DNA of 64,000 nt, from NCBI RefSeq assembly GCF_003049705.1, contig NZ_PIRF01000004.1, positions 124,001-188,000 on the forward strand, written 5' to 3'. The notes beneath the pieces were generated by a model. The model worked only from the letters and a program-made list of their open reading frames with translations, had not been told where the DNA came from and did not search any database. This DNA is from Campylobacter concisus (lineage in GTDB: Bacteria > Campylobacterota > Campylobacteria > Campylobacterales > Campylobacteraceae). A program made the position numbers and the translations under genes. This document shows, in pieces, positions 8,016-18,660 of this stretch (position 1 is the stretch's first letter; each line of letters starts with the position of its first letter).

Positions 8016-8319
8016 CCCCTGTTTTTGACTTACGGTTCTACTATCATAATATAAAAATTTTATAGTTAAAACATTTGCTTATCTCGCTAAGAATTTTCAT
8101 TTTTTTATATATTTTTTGATTTTTGAAGATTTTATGAGCTGATATTTGGCTATATTTGGATTTTTATAAAATATAAAAATTTTGTGTATTCTAAGCTAAC
8201 ACTGTTTGAAATTTTACAATGTAGAAATGAAGTTTTTGCTAAAGCCAATACTTTTTAAATAGTGACTTTAGCTAAGCATTAGGCTTACTAAACGTTTTAG
8301 TAAGAAAGATTAAACTGCA
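8016..8319. other. Intergenic region with two inverted repeats, no gene seen
   Basis: About 300 AT-rich bases lie between the selW terminator and the 3' end of efp. Two inverted repeats are visible: GCTAAAG (8238-8244) with CTTTAGC (8266-8272), and a perfect 9-bp CTTACTAAA (8284-8292) with TTTAGTAAG (8296-8304). The second may stop efp transcription, but neither has a U-tract on the right side. No ORF with a plausible start site is present. Confidence 0.5.
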
Positions 8320-8886
8320 TTATTTATTCGCACGCTCGATATACTCGCCACGAACAGTATCCACACGGATAACCTCGCCCTCAAGTACGTGAAATGGTAT
8401 CTGAACTACCGCACCACTCTCAAGAGTAGCTGGCTTTTTACCGCCTTGCGTATCGCCCTTGAAATTTGGTGGAGTCTCAACTATCTTTAGCTCAACTACT
8501 TGTGGCACTTCAACGCCGATCGCATTGCCATTGTGAAATAAAATTTCAACCATCATGCCATCGATCATCCATTTTTTAACATCACCCACATCCTCATCGC
8601 TAATAGCAACTTGTTCATAAGTAACAGTATCCATAAACTGGCAATACTCACCATCATCATAAAGATACTGCATCTCTTTTTCTTCAAGATGTGGTTGCTC
8701 GCATTTATCGCCTGCGTGAAAAGTCTTTTCAAGCACTTTTCCGTCGATAAAAGATTTGATTTTCGCACGAACAAAAGCTGCACCTTTGCCCGGTTTAACG
8801 TGTTGATATTCTACGATTTTATAAGGAACGCCATCGATCTCGATCTTTAGTCCCTTTTTTAGATCGCCCATTGAATATGAAGCCAT
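8320..8886 (-). CDS. efp: Translation elongation factor P
   Basis: The 188-aa protein has the three EF-P domains: KOW-like N-terminus, OB and C-terminal OB ending [15 protein letters not shown] rescues ribosomes stalled at polyproline. The loop [12 protein letters not shown] carries Lys34, the residue modified by EpmA in some bacteria. An AAAGGAT site precedes the ATG. It follows serA with a 19-nt gap, so it is probably co-transcribed. Confidence 0.97.
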   Translation of the reverse strand: MASYSMGDLKKGLKIEIDGVPYKIVEYQHVKPGKGAAFVRAKIKSFIDGKVLEKTFHAGDKCEQPHLEEKEMQYLYDDGEYCQFMDTVTYEQVAISDEDVGDVKKWMIDGMMVEILFHNGNAIGVEVPQVVELKIVETPPNFKGDTQGGKKPATLESGAVVQIPFHVLEGEVIRVDTVRGEYIERANK

Positions 8887-8905
8887 TTTTTATCCTTTCA
8901 AAATT

Positions 8906-10483
8906 TTATATAACTGCGTATTGAGCCCAAACGCAAGCTTCAAGTGCGTTTAGTCTCTCTAACGTTTCTGCTTTTATATGTTCATCAACCAAAATGACAG
9001 CAAGTGCCATATTGTGATCATCTCTGCCAAGACGGAAGTCTGCGATATTGATCTTTTCATCAGCTAAAATTTTACTAATCTGAGCAATAACGCCTGGCAC
9101 ATCATGGTTTTTAAAGATAATCATCTTACCTTTTGGTTTAAAGTCGGTCTTAAAACCATTTATCGTTACGATGCGTTGCTGATTTTCACCAAATACCGTT
9201 CCACCAACGGTTACAATGCCATTTTCGGTAGTTAAGCGAACGGTAATTTTATTTTTAAAAATACTATCTCCGCCAAGACTAGTTTCAGTCACTATACCTT
9301 TTTCATCGCATAAAAATTTAGCATTTACATAATTTATCGCATCACCAAGACTCTCTTTTAAAGCACCTACGATTGCAAAAGTTAGCATTGAATTTGCATA
9401 TTCGCTAATCTGACCGTGAGTCTCGATACGAATGGCCTTGATAACGCTTTTATTTATCTGTGCAGCAAGAAATGCCATCTTGCTTGTAAGATCGATATAA
9501 GGTTCAACAAATGGCGGTAGATCTTCTGTTTTTATAGGTAAATTTAACGCATTTGGATAGCTTATGCCGCGAGCTGCTAAAATAGCTTGCTCGACTGCCT
9601 CTACTGCGATATTTCGCTGTGACTCAAGCGTATTTGCTCCAAGGTGTGGGGTGACACTTACATTATTTAGATCAAGAAGTGGATGATCAGTTGCTGGCTC
9701 TTTTGTAAAAACATCAATACCGGCAAATGCTATCTTGCCACTTTTTAGTCCTTCATAAAGCGCTTCTTCGTTATAAAGACCGCCTCTAGCGCAGTTTATA
9801 AGTCTTACGCCATCTTTCATTTTTGCGATCTCTTTAGCGCCGATCATATTGGTCGTCTCTTTAGTCTTTGGCGTATGTATCGTGATAAAATCACATGCTA
9901 AAATATCATCAAAATTTTTAGTATAAGTACCGCCCATATCGATAACTTTAGATGGATCAATATATGGATCATAAGCTATGATCTCCATACCAAAAGCTTT
10001 TGCACGAACAGCTACCCTTGAGCCAATATTTCCAAAGCCAATCACGCCAAGTTTTTTCTTAAAAAGCTCAACCCCATACCATTTCTCACGCTTCCAAATT
10101 CTATCTAGCTTTAGATCATTATGAGCGTATTCAAGAGATCTAGCTGAAGCTAGCATATGAGCCATTGTTAGCTCAACTGCTGCAATAGTGTTTGCAGTTG
10201 GAACGTTCATAGCTATTATGCCACGCCTTGAGCATCCTTCTATATCGACATTATCTACACCAACACCAGCTCTAACGATGGCTTTTAGTTTTTTACCAGC
10301 GTTTAAAAAGGCCTCATTTACTTCAGTTGAGCTTCTTGTTATAGCAACATCAGCCTCGCCTAAAATTTTTAAAAGTTCATCTTTGGGAGTATTAACTGCG
10401 TCTATTACGTTTATATCTTGCTCTTTTTTTAAAAGTTCAAAACCTACTGGATGTATCGCATCGCAAACAATGATAGTTTTCAT
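8906..10483 (-). CDS. serA: D-3-phosphoglycerate dehydrogenase
   Basis: This enzyme performs the first step of serine synthesis, oxidising 3-phosphoglycerate with NAD. The 525-aa long form has a substrate domain, an NAD-binding Rossmann domain with GFGNIGSR (149-156), catalytic His in TPHLGANT, an intervening ASB-like domain and a C-terminal ACT domain (about 450-525, with MIIFKNHDVPGVIAQIS) for likely serine feedback. Its start overlaps the end of the upstream membrane-protein gene by 4 nt. Confidence 0.97.
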   Translation of the reverse strand: MKTIIVCDAIHPVGFELLKKEQDINVIDAVNTPKDELLKILGEADVAITRSSTEVNEAFLNAGKKLKAIVRAGVGVDNVDIEGCSRRGIIAMNVPTANTIAAVELTMAHMLASARSLEYAHNDLKLDRIWKREKWYGVELFKKKLGVIGFGNIGSRVAVRAKAFGMEIIAYDPYIDPSKVIDMGGTYTKNFDDILACDFITIHTPKTKETTNMIGAKEIAKMKDGVRLINCARGGLYNEEALYEGLKSGKIAFAGIDVFTKEPATDHPLLDLNNVSVTPHLGANTLESQRNIAVEAVEQAILAARGISYPNALNLPIKTEDLPPFVEPYIDLTSKMAFLAAQINKSVIKAIRIETHGQISEYANSMLTFAIVGALKESLGDAINYVNAKFLCDEKGIVTETSLGGDSIFKNKITVRLTTENGIVTVGGTVFGENQQRIVTINGFKTDFKPKGKMIIFKNHDVPGVIAQISKILADEKINIADFRLGRDDHNMALAVILVDEHIKAETLERLNALEACVWAQYAVI

Positions 10484-10962
10484 AATTTTACCTCTCTCAC
10501 ACTTGAGTGAATATCATAAACTCTTAGTTCTAAAATGATATTTTGTAGAAGTTTAGAGTCTTGAGTATTTAAAAATATCTGGCTTTTTGCACCATCTTTT
10601 ACAACAGTAAAATCGACCTCGCTTTTTCTTAAAGTCTGCATCAAACAAAACATTGAATAGATATCATTTTTATCTATCAAAAGCTCATATGCAGTAATCT
10701 TTGGTTTTTCTATTTTGGGTCGGTTGTATTCTATAAAAATTTCATTTACGGGCAGCACATAATCTCTTTTTCTAATAGTTGCTAGTTCACTCATCCAGCT
10801 AGTATTGCTGGTTGTATTTTTGGTTAAATTTTGCTCATTTGTGATATTTTCTTCATGTATCTGGCTGAAATTTACACTTGCAAATTTAACAAGAGAAATT
10901 CCAACCAATCCCAATATTACAAATAGCAGGACAACTACTAATAAAAGTACGCGTCTGCCCAT
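10480..10962 (-). CDS. Single-pass membrane protein of unknown function
   Basis: The 160-aa protein has one strong N-terminal membrane helix (about residues 4-26) after MGRR, an Asn/Thr-rich linker (about 34-55) and a roughly 100-residue soluble domain with no motif I recognise. By the positive-inside rule the C-terminal domain is probably periplasmic. It sits between rpsA and serA with tight spacing (5 nt) and overlap (4 nt). I recall a similar unnamed gene between rpsA and serA in C. jejuni. Confidence 0.8.
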   Translation of the reverse strand: MGRRVLLLVVVLLFVILGLVGISLVKFASVNFSQIHEENITNEQNLTKNTTSNTSWMSELATIRKRDYVLPVNEIFIEYNRPKIEKPKITAYELLIDKNDIYSMFCLMQTLRKSEVDFTVVKDGAKSQIFLNTQDSKLLQNIILELRVYDIHSSVREVKL

Positions 10963-10967
10963 TTAAA

Positions 10968-12644
10968 CTAAAGTAATTGTTCTTTTATGATATCGCCAAG
11001 TGTTACTTTATCGTCGTTATCATTGATCTCATTTAACACTTCACGCTCTTTTTGTTTTGCTAAACGACGTATGCTCAGGCGAATTCTATTTTTCTTCTCA
11101 TCGATAAATGCGATAGCTGCTTCGATCTCATCGCCGATCTTAAGTGTGCTAACATCTACACCACCTAGATCTTCTTTGCGGATTAGTGCATCAACGTTAT
11201 CGCCAAGCTCTACAAACACACCAAAGTCTTTAATGTCGCGAATTGTTCCTTTTACGATATCGCCTACATTAAATTTATCAGCAAATACTTGAACTGGACT
11301 TTGTTTTAGGTCTTTTAGGCTAAGTGAAACTTTTTGTTCAGCACTATCGATTTTGATGATTTTTACTTCAAGCTCGTCACCAGCTTTAAACATATCTTTG
11401 CATTTATCGTTTCTATCCCAAGATGCGTCTTCGTTATGCAACAAGCCTTCAACGCAACCCACTCTAACAAATGCACCAAAATTTGTGATAGTTGTCACAA
11501 CGCCTTTTACTACGTCGCCCTCTTTATGTTTTGCCTTAAACTCATCAAATGGCTTTGGAAGTAAATTTTTAAGGCTCACTCTTAGACGGTGTCCTTTTGC
11601 ATCTATCTCAATAACCTCAACATCGATCTCTTGACCTTCATTGATGTGATCTTTTGGATTTTTGATATTTTTGTCCCATGAAATTTCAGATATATGTAAA
11701 AATCCTTCAATATCATTTCCAAGATCAACAAATGCGCCATAAGGCTCGATATTGCTAACTGTAACTTTGATAGTGTCACCAACCTCTAGTCCATCATTTA
11801 TGATCTCTTCCCAAGGATCTGGAGTAGCTGCCTTGATAGATAAAGACAAGTGGCGTTTTTCGTTGTCATAGCTGATAACTTTAACTAAAACTTTATCGCC
11901 TTCTTTATATAGTGAGCTAGGGTTTACTGGGCCTTTATAACTTATCTCACTGTAATGCACAAGCCCATCGACTCCACCAACATCAACAAACATACCATAA
12001 GTTGTGATTTTTTTAACTGTACCCTCTATAACGCTATCATTTTCTACTATGCTTGATAGAGCTTCTTTACGCTTTTTGCGGTCGTCATCTAAAATTTTCT
12101 TTCTAGAGACAACTATGCTATTTTCTTCTTTATCAATTTTTATAACTCTTACTTTATATGTTTTACCAATTACTCCTTCAGCATTTTTAAAGCCACTGTG
12201 AGTTTTTGGTAAGAAAAATTCCACGCCATTTGCATCTTGAGTTATAAAACCACCTTTATTTTTTCCAACTACTTTTACATCTATTTCGCTAGAATTTTCA
12301 GGATCGTAAGCTTCGATGAAAGCTTTAACTTTCTCTTTTCTAAGTGCTTTTTTGTGCGACACTATAGGTCTTCCATTTCTTGATCCAGTTATTACAACTT
12401 TGATCGTATCGCCAACTTTATGCGTCAGGTTGCCGTTTGCATCAGTGATCTCAGAAACATTTAAAATGCCTTCTGACTTCTTGCCAACGTCGATTAAAAC
12501 CTCATCGCCATTGATACTGACGATCTTTGCGTCACTATCTTCTTCAGTCTTTTTAAAAGACTCCTCTAACATCGCAGCAAAATCGATATCTTCGATATCT
12601 TCGTCTTTTGCTTTTCCTAATTGAACACTTTTGTTCACAGCCAT
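10968..12644 (-). CDS. rpsA: 30S ribosomal protein S1
   Basis: The 558-aa protein has six S1 (OB-fold) repeats. Repeats 3-6 carry the usual YGMFVDVGGVDGLVH, YGAFVDLG, FGAFVRVG and FGVFVELG strands. S1 binds mRNA at the ribosome platform and aids initiation. The length fits a six-repeat S1. An AAAGGATCAAG site precedes the ATG and a perfect TATAAT lies at 12690-12695, so it can be transcribed apart from the ispH-pheS genes upstream. Confidence 0.97.
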   Translation of the reverse strand: MAVNKSVQLGKAKDEDIEDIDFAAMLEESFKKTEEDSDAKIVSINGDEVLIDVGKKSEGILNVSEITDANGNLTHKVGDTIKVVITGSRNGRPIVSHKKALRKEKVKAFIEAYDPENSSEIDVKVVGKNKGGFITQDANGVEFFLPKTHSGFKNAEGVIGKTYKVRVIKIDKEENSIVVSRKKILDDDRKKRKEALSSIVENDSVIEGTVKKITTYGMFVDVGGVDGLVHYSEISYKGPVNPSSLYKEGDKVLVKVISYDNEKRHLSLSIKAATPDPWEEIINDGLEVGDTIKVTVSNIEPYGAFVDLGNDIEGFLHISEISWDKNIKNPKDHINEGQEIDVEVIEIDAKGHRLRVSLKNLLPKPFDEFKAKHKEGDVVKGVVTTITNFGAFVRVGCVEGLLHNEDASWDRNDKCKDMFKAGDELEVKIIKIDSAEQKVSLSLKDLKQSPVQVFADKFNVGDIVKGTIRDIKDFGVFVELGDNVDALIRKEDLGGVDVSTLKIGDEIEAAIAFIDEKKNRIRLSIRRLAKQKEREVLNEINDNDDKVTLGDIIKEQLL

Positions 12645-12689
12645 CTTGATCCTTTAAATTTTATTATGCCAGTAGAGGCAAATTAGCTT

Positions 12690-12695
12690 ATTATA
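12690..12695 (-). promoter_or_regulatory. Promoter -10 box of rpsA
   Basis: TATAAT lies on the minus strand 46 nt upstream of the rpsA ATG, in the only sizeable gap (80 nt) of the pheS-efp run. Confidence 0.55.
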
Positions 12696-12724
12696 GTTAA
12701 TTGTGGCTTTAGCTAGGATAAATT

Positions 12725-13549
12725 TTATACTTTTTTGATTCTGTCAACGACTTTTTGTATGATCCAGTCAGGCGTACTTGCACCAGCACTTATGCCACAC
12801 AAATTTTTGCCATCAAACCATGACTTTTCAAGCTCTTCTTCGCTTTCTATCAAGTAGCTATCTTCGCAGAAATTTTTAGATATTAGGTAGAGTTGTTTTG
12901 TATTTGAGCTATTTTTTCCACCGATTATTATCATCACGTCAGCCCTTTTTGCTAAATTTTTAGCAGCCTCTTGGTTTTCAAATGTTGCGTTGCAAATCGT
13001 GTTAAAAACGCGTACCTCTTTTACGTGAAGCATAAGGTAGTTTGCGATCTGCATAAATTTCTCGACTTTTCTAGTAGTTTGGCTAACGAGCGCAACCTTT
13101 TGCTTAAATTTGATGTCCTCTAGCTCACTCTCATCAAGCACGACATAGACATTGCCCTTGGCGTATGACTTCACCCCTTTTACCTCTGGATGATGCATAT
13201 CACCATAGATCACCACATCATAGCCCTCTTCGCTCATTTTTTCACAAATTTGCTGTGGCTTTGTCACAAATGGACAAGTTGCGTCGATCACTTTTATATC
13301 TGTCTTTTTTAGCTCTGCAAGGTCATTTTTAGTGATGCCATGAGTGCGGATGATCGCCTTTTTCTCATCCTTTAGCTCGTCTATGCCCTCAAGCGTTTTT
13401 ACATTGTAGTTTTTCTCAAGCCTGTTTATCTCTTCGTTATTATGAATGAGTGGCCCAATGGTCGCAGCATCTCCTGCATTTTCAGCAATCTTTATCGCCC
13501 TTTTTACACCAAAGCAAAATCCATAACTACTAGCAAGCTCAATCTTCAA
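12725..13549 (-). CDS. ispH: 4-hydroxy-3-methylbut-2-enyl diphosphate reductase
   Basis: IspH performs the last step of the MEP isoprenoid pathway, reducing HMBPP to IPP and DMAPP with a [4Fe-4S] cluster. The three cluster cysteines are C12 (GFCFGV), C92 (DATCPFV) and C186 (TICNAT). Substrate-site HH (119-120) is also present. The 274-aa length is typical of short IspH. The start is TTG at 13547-13549, preceded by GGAG, within the last codons of aroA (11-nt overlap). Confidence 0.96.
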   Translation of the reverse strand: MKIELASSYGFCFGVKRAIKIAENAGDAATIGPLIHNNEEINRLEKNYNVKTLEGIDELKDEKKAIIRTHGITKNDLAELKKTDIKVIDATCPFVTKPQQICEKMSEEGYDVVIYGDMHHPEVKGVKSYAKGNVYVVLDESELEDIKFKQKVALVSQTTRKVEKFMQIANYLMLHVKEVRVFNTICNATFENQEAAKNLAKRADVMIIIGGKNSSNTKQLYLISKNFCEDSYLIESEEELEKSWFDGKNLCGISAGASTPDWIIQKVVDRIKKV

Positions 13550-14816
13550 TTTTAGCTCCCATTTTCTTTAAAATTTCAGCAAAATTTGGGAATGAGGTGG
13601 CGATAAATTCGCTCTTTTCTATCTGCATGCCACATTTTAGTCCAAGCACAGCAAAGCTCATAGCAATCCTGTGATCTCCGTGGCTATCTATCGTGGCAAA
13701 TTTAGCCTCAGAGCCATTTATGATAAAGCCATCTTCAAGCTCGCTAGCATCAACGCCGCACTGCTTTAAAGCATTTATCGTGACAGCAATTCTATCGCTC
13801 TCTTTTACACGAAGCTCTTTGGCATTTATTAGCTTACTTTGGCCTTTGGCGCAGGCAAATGTGATGGCTAAAGCTGGGGCTTCATCGATAAGCCACGAAA
13901 TATTTTCGCTAACTTCTATACCTTTTAAATTTGGTGAGTATTTAACCTCGATATCACCGATATCTTCGTACTTGCTTGAGGTTTTGTGAAATTTTATCTC
14001 AGCACCCATTTTTTCTAAAATCCTGTAAGCTTCGATGCGAGTTTTATTTAGCAAGATATTTTTTAAAATGATATGCGAATTTGGGATGATTAAAGCTGCG
14101 ACCGCGAAGAAAAATGCCGAGCTTGGGTCATTTGGCACGTCTATATCAAGTGGCGCAAGTGGCGAGTTCATCGGTTCCAGTGTGATCTCTAGGTCGTCAC
14201 GCTTTATATCAGCTCCCATGCCAGCTAGCATACGCTCAGTATGATCTCTGCTTAGCTCTGGCTCACTAAATTTGCAGCCATTTGAGTAAAGAGCCGCTAG
14301 TAAAAGCGCACTTTTTACCTGAGCTGAGGCGATCTTGCTCTCAAAACTAAATCTTTCAAATTTTGTTCCTCTTATGCAAAGCGGAGCGTTATTTGCGTTG
14401 TTTGCACCATCTATCTTTGCACCCATATCATTTAGAGGTTTTGCTATTCTAGCCATTGGACGCGAGTTTAAATATCTATCACCACTTAGCACAAAAAAGC
14501 CCTCTTGTGCGGCTAATAATCCCATAAAAAGCCTCATCGCCGTACCAGAGTTGCCACACTCTAAGATTTCATTTGGCTCTTTTATCTTTTGCGGCGGTGT
14601 GATCGTTATTTCGAAACCATTGTCCTCAACTTTTGCGCCTAAAAGCTCGACTATTTTTAAGGTATTTAGCGTATCGCCTGCTCTTAGATAGTTTCTAACG
14701 TGAGATGGTTTGTCGCTTAAAAGCGAAAAGATCGCGCATCTATGCGAGATAGACTTATCGGCTGCAATGTCGTCGATGGTTAAATTTAGACTTTTTTCTA
14801 ATGGATAAATTCTCAT
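13539..14816 (-). CDS. aroA: 3-phosphoshikimate 1-carboxyvinyltransferase (EPSP synthase)
   Basis: The enzyme adds enolpyruvyl from PEP to shikimate-3-phosphate. The 425-aa protein shows DKSISHRCAIFS (19-30), the GNSGTAMRL signature and SRDHTERML. It fits family length. The ATG overlaps the end of pheT in an ATGA arrangement. With aroQ and tyrA it is the third aromatic-pathway gene in the window, each in a different operon. Confidence 0.97.
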   Translation of the reverse strand: MRIYPLEKSLNLTIDDIAADKSISHRCAIFSLLSDKPSHVRNYLRAGDTLNTLKIVELLGAKVEDNGFEITITPPQKIKEPNEILECGNSGTAMRLFMGLLAAQEGFFVLSGDRYLNSRPMARIAKPLNDMGAKIDGANNANNAPLCIRGTKFERFSFESKIASAQVKSALLLAALYSNGCKFSEPELSRDHTERMLAGMGADIKRDDLEITLEPMNSPLAPLDIDVPNDPSSAFFFAVAALIIPNSHIILKNILLNKTRIEAYRILEKMGAEIKFHKTSSKYEDIGDIEVKYSPNLKGIEVSENISWLIDEAPALAITFACAKGQSKLINAKELRVKESDRIAVTINALKQCGVDASELEDGFIINGSEAKFATIDSHGDHRIAMSFAVLGLKCGMQIEKSEFIATSFPNFAEILKKMGAKIED

Positions 14817-17149
14817 CTTATTCCGATATTTAGTTTCTCTTTTAGCTCGCTTAAAATTTTATCCATAAGTGCGTTTATATCGTCATCCTCGAGTGTTTTT
14901 TCCATATCTTGGAATGTAAATTTAAGGCTAAGACTGATCGAGCCATTTAGCTTTGCATCTTTGTAGATATCAACTGGTAAAAATTCCTTTAGCTCTTTTA
15001 GATTTAGCCCTCTTATGCACTCATAAATTTGTCCAGCCTCGAAATTTTCAGGCACAATAAGGCTAAGATCCCTTGTTGTGCTTTGAAATTTAGAGTAAGG
15101 CACTGCCAAAATTGGCTCAAATTTAAGCTTAGCAAAATCAATCTCGCAAACATATGTTCTTGGCAGATCTCTCTTTGCCTCAACTCTTGCGTCAACTCTA
15201 CCGATATAGCCGATATTTTCGCCATTTTGATAGATGTGTACTTGCTCGTATGGGCTAAGATATGAGATGCCCTGGCAAGGTTTTAGTTCAAATTTGCCTA
15301 TGACATTTTGCACCATCGATGCAAATGCGTAGAAATTTGCCTCCTCGCCTTTTGCACCGTTTATCAGTGTTGGCTCTTTTAAAAGTCCAGACACAACAAA
15401 GCCTAAATTTAAGCCCTGATTTGCATTTTCATCAAAAATTTCTCCAAGCTCAAATAGTCTAACTGAGCGTTTCGAGTTTTTGATATTTTTCTCGCTTGAG
15501 TTTAGAAGGTGATTAACAAGTGTCGGTCTAAGCGTGTTTAACTCGTTATTTATAGGATTTAGTATCTTGACTTTGCATGGTTTAAAATTTAGCTCACTAA
15601 GCTCATCCTCACTATCAAAGACATAGTGCACGCTTTCAAAAAAGCCATTATCAGCTGCTCTACGCCTTAAATTTAGGGCGTTTTTATAGTCAAAATATGT
15701 CTTATTTAGCCTATTTTTCTCAGAGAAATTTAGTGGTTTTGAGGCGATATTGTCTATGCCTACTATCCTTACGATCTCCTCGCAAACATCGTGAGAATTT
15801 ACTATATCATGGCGAAATAACGGCACTTTTACGTTAAAACTCTCTTGCTCAACATTTACTGCGATCTCAAAGCCAAGTTTCTTTAAAATTTTAACGACAT
15901 CATTTCTAGCAATATCTTGACCGATCATATTTTTAAGCTCAAAAAGAGAGATGCTTAGTGTTATAGGCTCGGTGTTTAAAAGCGACTGCTGTGAGCCAGC
16001 AAAGAGATTTAGAGTATCTTTAAAATTAGCAAGTCTTTTAAATAAATAATCCGCTCCATAAGCTAAATTTGGCTCGCTACCACGACTTGAGCGATAAATT
16101 TGATCACCCTTTGGTAAATTTTTATTTTCAAAAATAGCTTTTGAAACTATATCTGGCTTTACATAGCTAGCTTCTACTAGGATCACTTTTGACTTCTCAT
16201 CTACCCTTGCTATGTCGCTTTGGTAAATTCCAGCAATGCCTAAATTTTTATCCCCGCAATAAACGACACATTCGCCATTTTCGCCATTTTTTATATCAAA
16301 AACAGCTTTTTCGCCTTCACTTACTAGTTTAGTGTGATCATAAGCCCTAAATAAAACACCCGTGCAAAATGTCGCGTATTCAAGCAGTCTCTCAACTAAA
16401 TTTGTCTTTTGACACTCTATTAATGCTAGACGCATGCGAGTTATTAGATTTTCATATAGTCCTTCTTTTAGCTCAAAAGCCTTATACAAAAATGACCCAC
16501 TTACTTTATCCTCTGCTCGCACAGAAGCTATTCTGCCAATACCTAGTAAATTTTCGCTCTCATCGTCTTCGTGACTATCTTTCATATTTAAATCAAGCGC
16601 TGCACAAATTTCTCTTGCGATGCCATGTAAATTTTGGCAATCGCCTCTGTTTGCTGTGACATCAACTTCGATTATCGTATCTTTAAATACCTCAAATTCA
16701 CTAAGGCTTGTACCAAGTTTTAGCTTACCGATGCTCTCATCAAGCGGTAAAATTCCATCATTTACCTTTGGAAGTCCCAGTTCACTTGAGGAGCAGATCA
16801 TACCACTTGACTCGATACCTCTAAGCTTTGCTTTTTTTATCTCAAGACCATTTGGCATAGTCGTGCCAATAAGTGCAACTGGCACAAACTGGCCAGCTTC
16901 AACATTTTTAGCCCCACACACGATCTGAAGCGTCTCTCCACCAACATCTACTTGACAAACGCTTAGTTTATCGGCATCTGGGTGCTTCTCTCTACTTTTT
17001 ATGTAGCCAACCACAATACTCTTTGGTAAATTTATCTCTTTATAGCTATCAACTTCTAGCCCGATAGAATTTAATGTCTTTGAAAGTGTCTCGCCGTTAA
17101 CGTCGCTAAGGTCGATCCACTCGTTTAACCAATGCTTTGAAATTATCAT
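14813..17149 (-). CDS. pheT: Phenylalanyl-tRNA synthetase beta subunit
   Basis: The 778-aa protein carries the N-terminal EMAP/OB tRNA-binding domain (about 40-150: [18 protein letters not shown]), B3/B4 editing region, B5, the pseudo-catalytic core and a C-terminal anticodon-binding FDX-ACB domain. It forms the alpha2-beta2 enzyme with PheS. Its ATG overlaps the pheS stop (ATGA). Confidence 0.97.
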   Translation of the reverse strand: MIISKHWLNEWIDLSDVNGETLSKTLNSIGLEVDSYKEINLPKSIVVGYIKSREKHPDADKLSVCQVDVGGETLQIVCGAKNVEAGQFVPVALIGTTMPNGLEIKKAKLRGIESSGMICSSSELGLPKVNDGILPLDESIGKLKLGTSLSEFEVFKDTIIEVDVTANRGDCQNLHGIAREICAALDLNMKDSHEDDESENLLGIGRIASVRAEDKVSGSFLYKAFELKEGLYENLITRMRLALIECQKTNLVERLLEYATFCTGVLFRAYDHTKLVSEGEKAVFDIKNGENGECVVYCGDKNLGIAGIYQSDIARVDEKSKVILVEASYVKPDIVSKAIFENKNLPKGDQIYRSSRGSEPNLAYGADYLFKRLANFKDTLNLFAGSQQSLLNTEPITLSISLFELKNMIGQDIARNDVVKILKKLGFEIAVNVEQESFNVKVPLFRHDIVNSHDVCEEIVRIVGIDNIASKPLNFSEKNRLNKTYFDYKNALNLRRRAADNGFFESVHYVFDSEDELSELNFKPCKVKILNPINNELNTLRPTLVNHLLNSSEKNIKNSKRSVRLFELGEIFDENANQGLNLGFVVSGLLKEPTLINGAKGEEANFYAFASMVQNVIGKFELKPCQGISYLSPYEQVHIYQNGENIGYIGRVDARVEAKRDLPRTYVCEIDFAKLKFEPILAVPYSKFQSTTRDLSLIVPENFEAGQIYECIRGLNLKELKEFLPVDIYKDAKLNGSISLSLKFTFQDMEKTLEDDDINALMDKILSELKEKLNIGIR

Positions 17150-18141
17150 TTAAACTGCTCCAACAATCTTAAATCTCCCTCAAAAAGCGACCTTAGATCA
17201 GGCACTCTATGAAGCAACATCGCAAATCTCTCAACGCCAAGACCAAAAGCGTATCCACTTAAATTTTTATAGCCAACCGCCTTAAATACATTTGGATCAA
17301 CGACGCCGCATCCAAGTACCTCAAGCCAAGTAGTCTGCTTGCATACTCTGCAGCCCTTGCCATGGCAGAATATACAACTAATATCAACCTCTGCGCTAGG
17401 CTCCGTAAATGGAAAGAAGCTAGGGCGAAAACGCACTTCAACGTCGCCAAACATATGCTTTAAAAAGCCCTCAAGCATTGATTTTAAATTTGCAAAGCTA
17501 ACTTTCTCAGCATCCTCCACCACAAGGCCCTCTACCTGATGAAACATCGGTGTATGCGTTAAGTCCATATCACGTCTAAAGACCGTACCTGGCGCTATCA
17601 TGCGAATAGGTGGCTTTTGATTTAGCATAGTTCGCACCTGAACTGGGCTCGTATGCGTCCTTAAAAGTCTAAAATCATCCAAATAAAACGTATCTTGCAT
17701 ATCTCTTGCTGGGTGGTATTTTGGTAAATTTAGCGCTTCAAAGTTGTGAAAATCATCCTCTATCAGTGGTCCAGTCTCGAGCGAGAAATTTAGAGCCAAA
17801 AAGTATTCAATTATCTTATCCATCGTAGCCATAACAGGGTGCAGAGCTCCGCTAGCAACAGGCTCGTTAAATAGCGTGATATCAGCGGCCTCTTTTTTCA
17901 TCTTGTTATCTATCTCTTGCTCGCTAAGCTCAGCCTTTTTAGCTTCTATTAGCGCACCAAGCTCATCTCTTTGCTTGTTTAAATTTGCTGCAAATTCCTT
18001 TTTCTCATCTTCACTAAGCTCTTTTAGCTTTGCAAAACCTTGCGCCAAGATGCCCTTTTTGCCAAAAATTTCTACCCTGACCTTCTCAAGATCGTCAAGC
18101 GTTGAAATTTCATTTTTGATTTTATTAACGAAATCTTGCAA
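17146..18141 (-). CDS. pheS: Phenylalanyl-tRNA synthetase alpha subunit
   Basis: The class II catalytic subunit is 331 aa, with a coiled-coil N-terminus (about 1-90) and motif 2/3 regions ([30 protein letters not shown]). The start is TTG at 18139-18141 with AAAGG 7 nt upstream; no ATG fits the frame. It is the first gene of the pheS-pheT-aroA-ispH run. A TATAAA-like box lies at 18172-18177. Confidence 0.96.
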   Translation of the reverse strand: MQDFVNKIKNEISTLDDLEKVRVEIFGKKGILAQGFAKLKELSEDEKKEFAANLNKQRDELGALIEAKKAELSEQEIDNKMKKEAADITLFNEPVASGALHPVMATMDKIIEYFLALNFSLETGPLIEDDFHNFEALNLPKYHPARDMQDTFYLDDFRLLRTHTSPVQVRTMLNQKPPIRMIAPGTVFRRDMDLTHTPMFHQVEGLVVEDAEKVSFANLKSMLEGFLKHMFGDVEVRFRPSFFPFTEPSAEVDISCIFCHGKGCRVCKQTTWLEVLGCGVVDPNVFKAVGYKNLSGYAFGLGVERFAMLLHRVPDLRSLFEGDLRLLEQFK

Positions 18142-18228
18142 TTTTTTGCCTTTATAAATTTTTGAGTCGATTTTATAGAAAAAGAGTTAAAATCAAGATA
18201 AAGAGCACGAAATTTAAGCACACTTTGA

Positions 18229-18234
18229 TATAAT
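18229..18234 (+). promoter_or_regulatory. Promoter -10 box of the HIT gene
   Basis: GATATAAT lies on the plus strand, 26 nt upstream of the ATG chosen for the HIT protein. Confidence 0.6.
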
Positions 18235-18259
18235 TTTGCAAAATTTCAAAGGAGCTAAA

Positions 18260-18613
18260 ATGACCATATTTGAAAAGATCGTAGCTGGTGAAATCCCTTG
18301 TAACAAAGTGCTTGAAAGCGAGAAATTTCTAGCTTTTAATGACATAAATCCAAAAGCACCTATCCATATCCTAATCATCCCAAAAAAACACTATAAAAAT
18401 TTCCAAGAGATGGATCCGATTTTAATGGGAGAGATGACAAAATTTATCCAAGAAGTAGCGACCTTAATGGGTGTTGATAAGAGCGGATACCGCCTTATAA
18501 CAAACTGCGGTGAAAACGGCGGTCAAGAAGTTATGCATCTACACTTTCACCTACTTGGCGGAGCGAAGCTTGGCTGGAGCGAAGGCGTAGCTGATCCACA
18601 AAGCACATTTTAA
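18260..18613 (+). CDS. HIT family nucleotide hydrolase
   Basis: The 117-aa HIT-fold protein starts at the ATG at 18260 because AAGGAG lies at 18249-18254 and the product then begins MTIFEKIVAGEIPC like family members; an upstream TTG at 18236 would precede the ribosome site. The histidine triad reads MHLHFHLLGG near residue 98. The family hydrolyses nucleoside phosphoramidates and dinucleotides; the in vivo substrate is unknown. Confidence 0.93.
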   Translation: MTIFEKIVAGEIPCNKVLESEKFLAFNDINPKAPIHILIIPKKHYKNFQEMDPILMGEMTKFIQEVATLMGVDKSGYRLITNCGENGGQEVMHLHFHLLGGAKLGWSEGVADPQSTF

Positions 18614-18621
18614 TAGCTTAT

Positions 18622-18660
18622 AAATTTTAGACTCAAAGCCTGAGTCTAAAATTTTATTTT
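18622..18660. terminator. Bidirectional terminator between the HIT gene and the chemoreceptor gene
   Basis: A perfect 14-bp stem (18622-18635 with 18641-18654) has a 5-nt AAGCC loop and is flanked by T-rich sequence on the plus strand and A-rich sequence that serves the minus strand. It lies between two convergent genes. Confidence 0.88.

Noticed and set aside
18236-18259. TTG at 18236 as start of the HIT gene
   Set aside because: It would put the AAGGAG ribosome site inside the gene. The ATG at 18260 gives the family N-terminus and right spacing.
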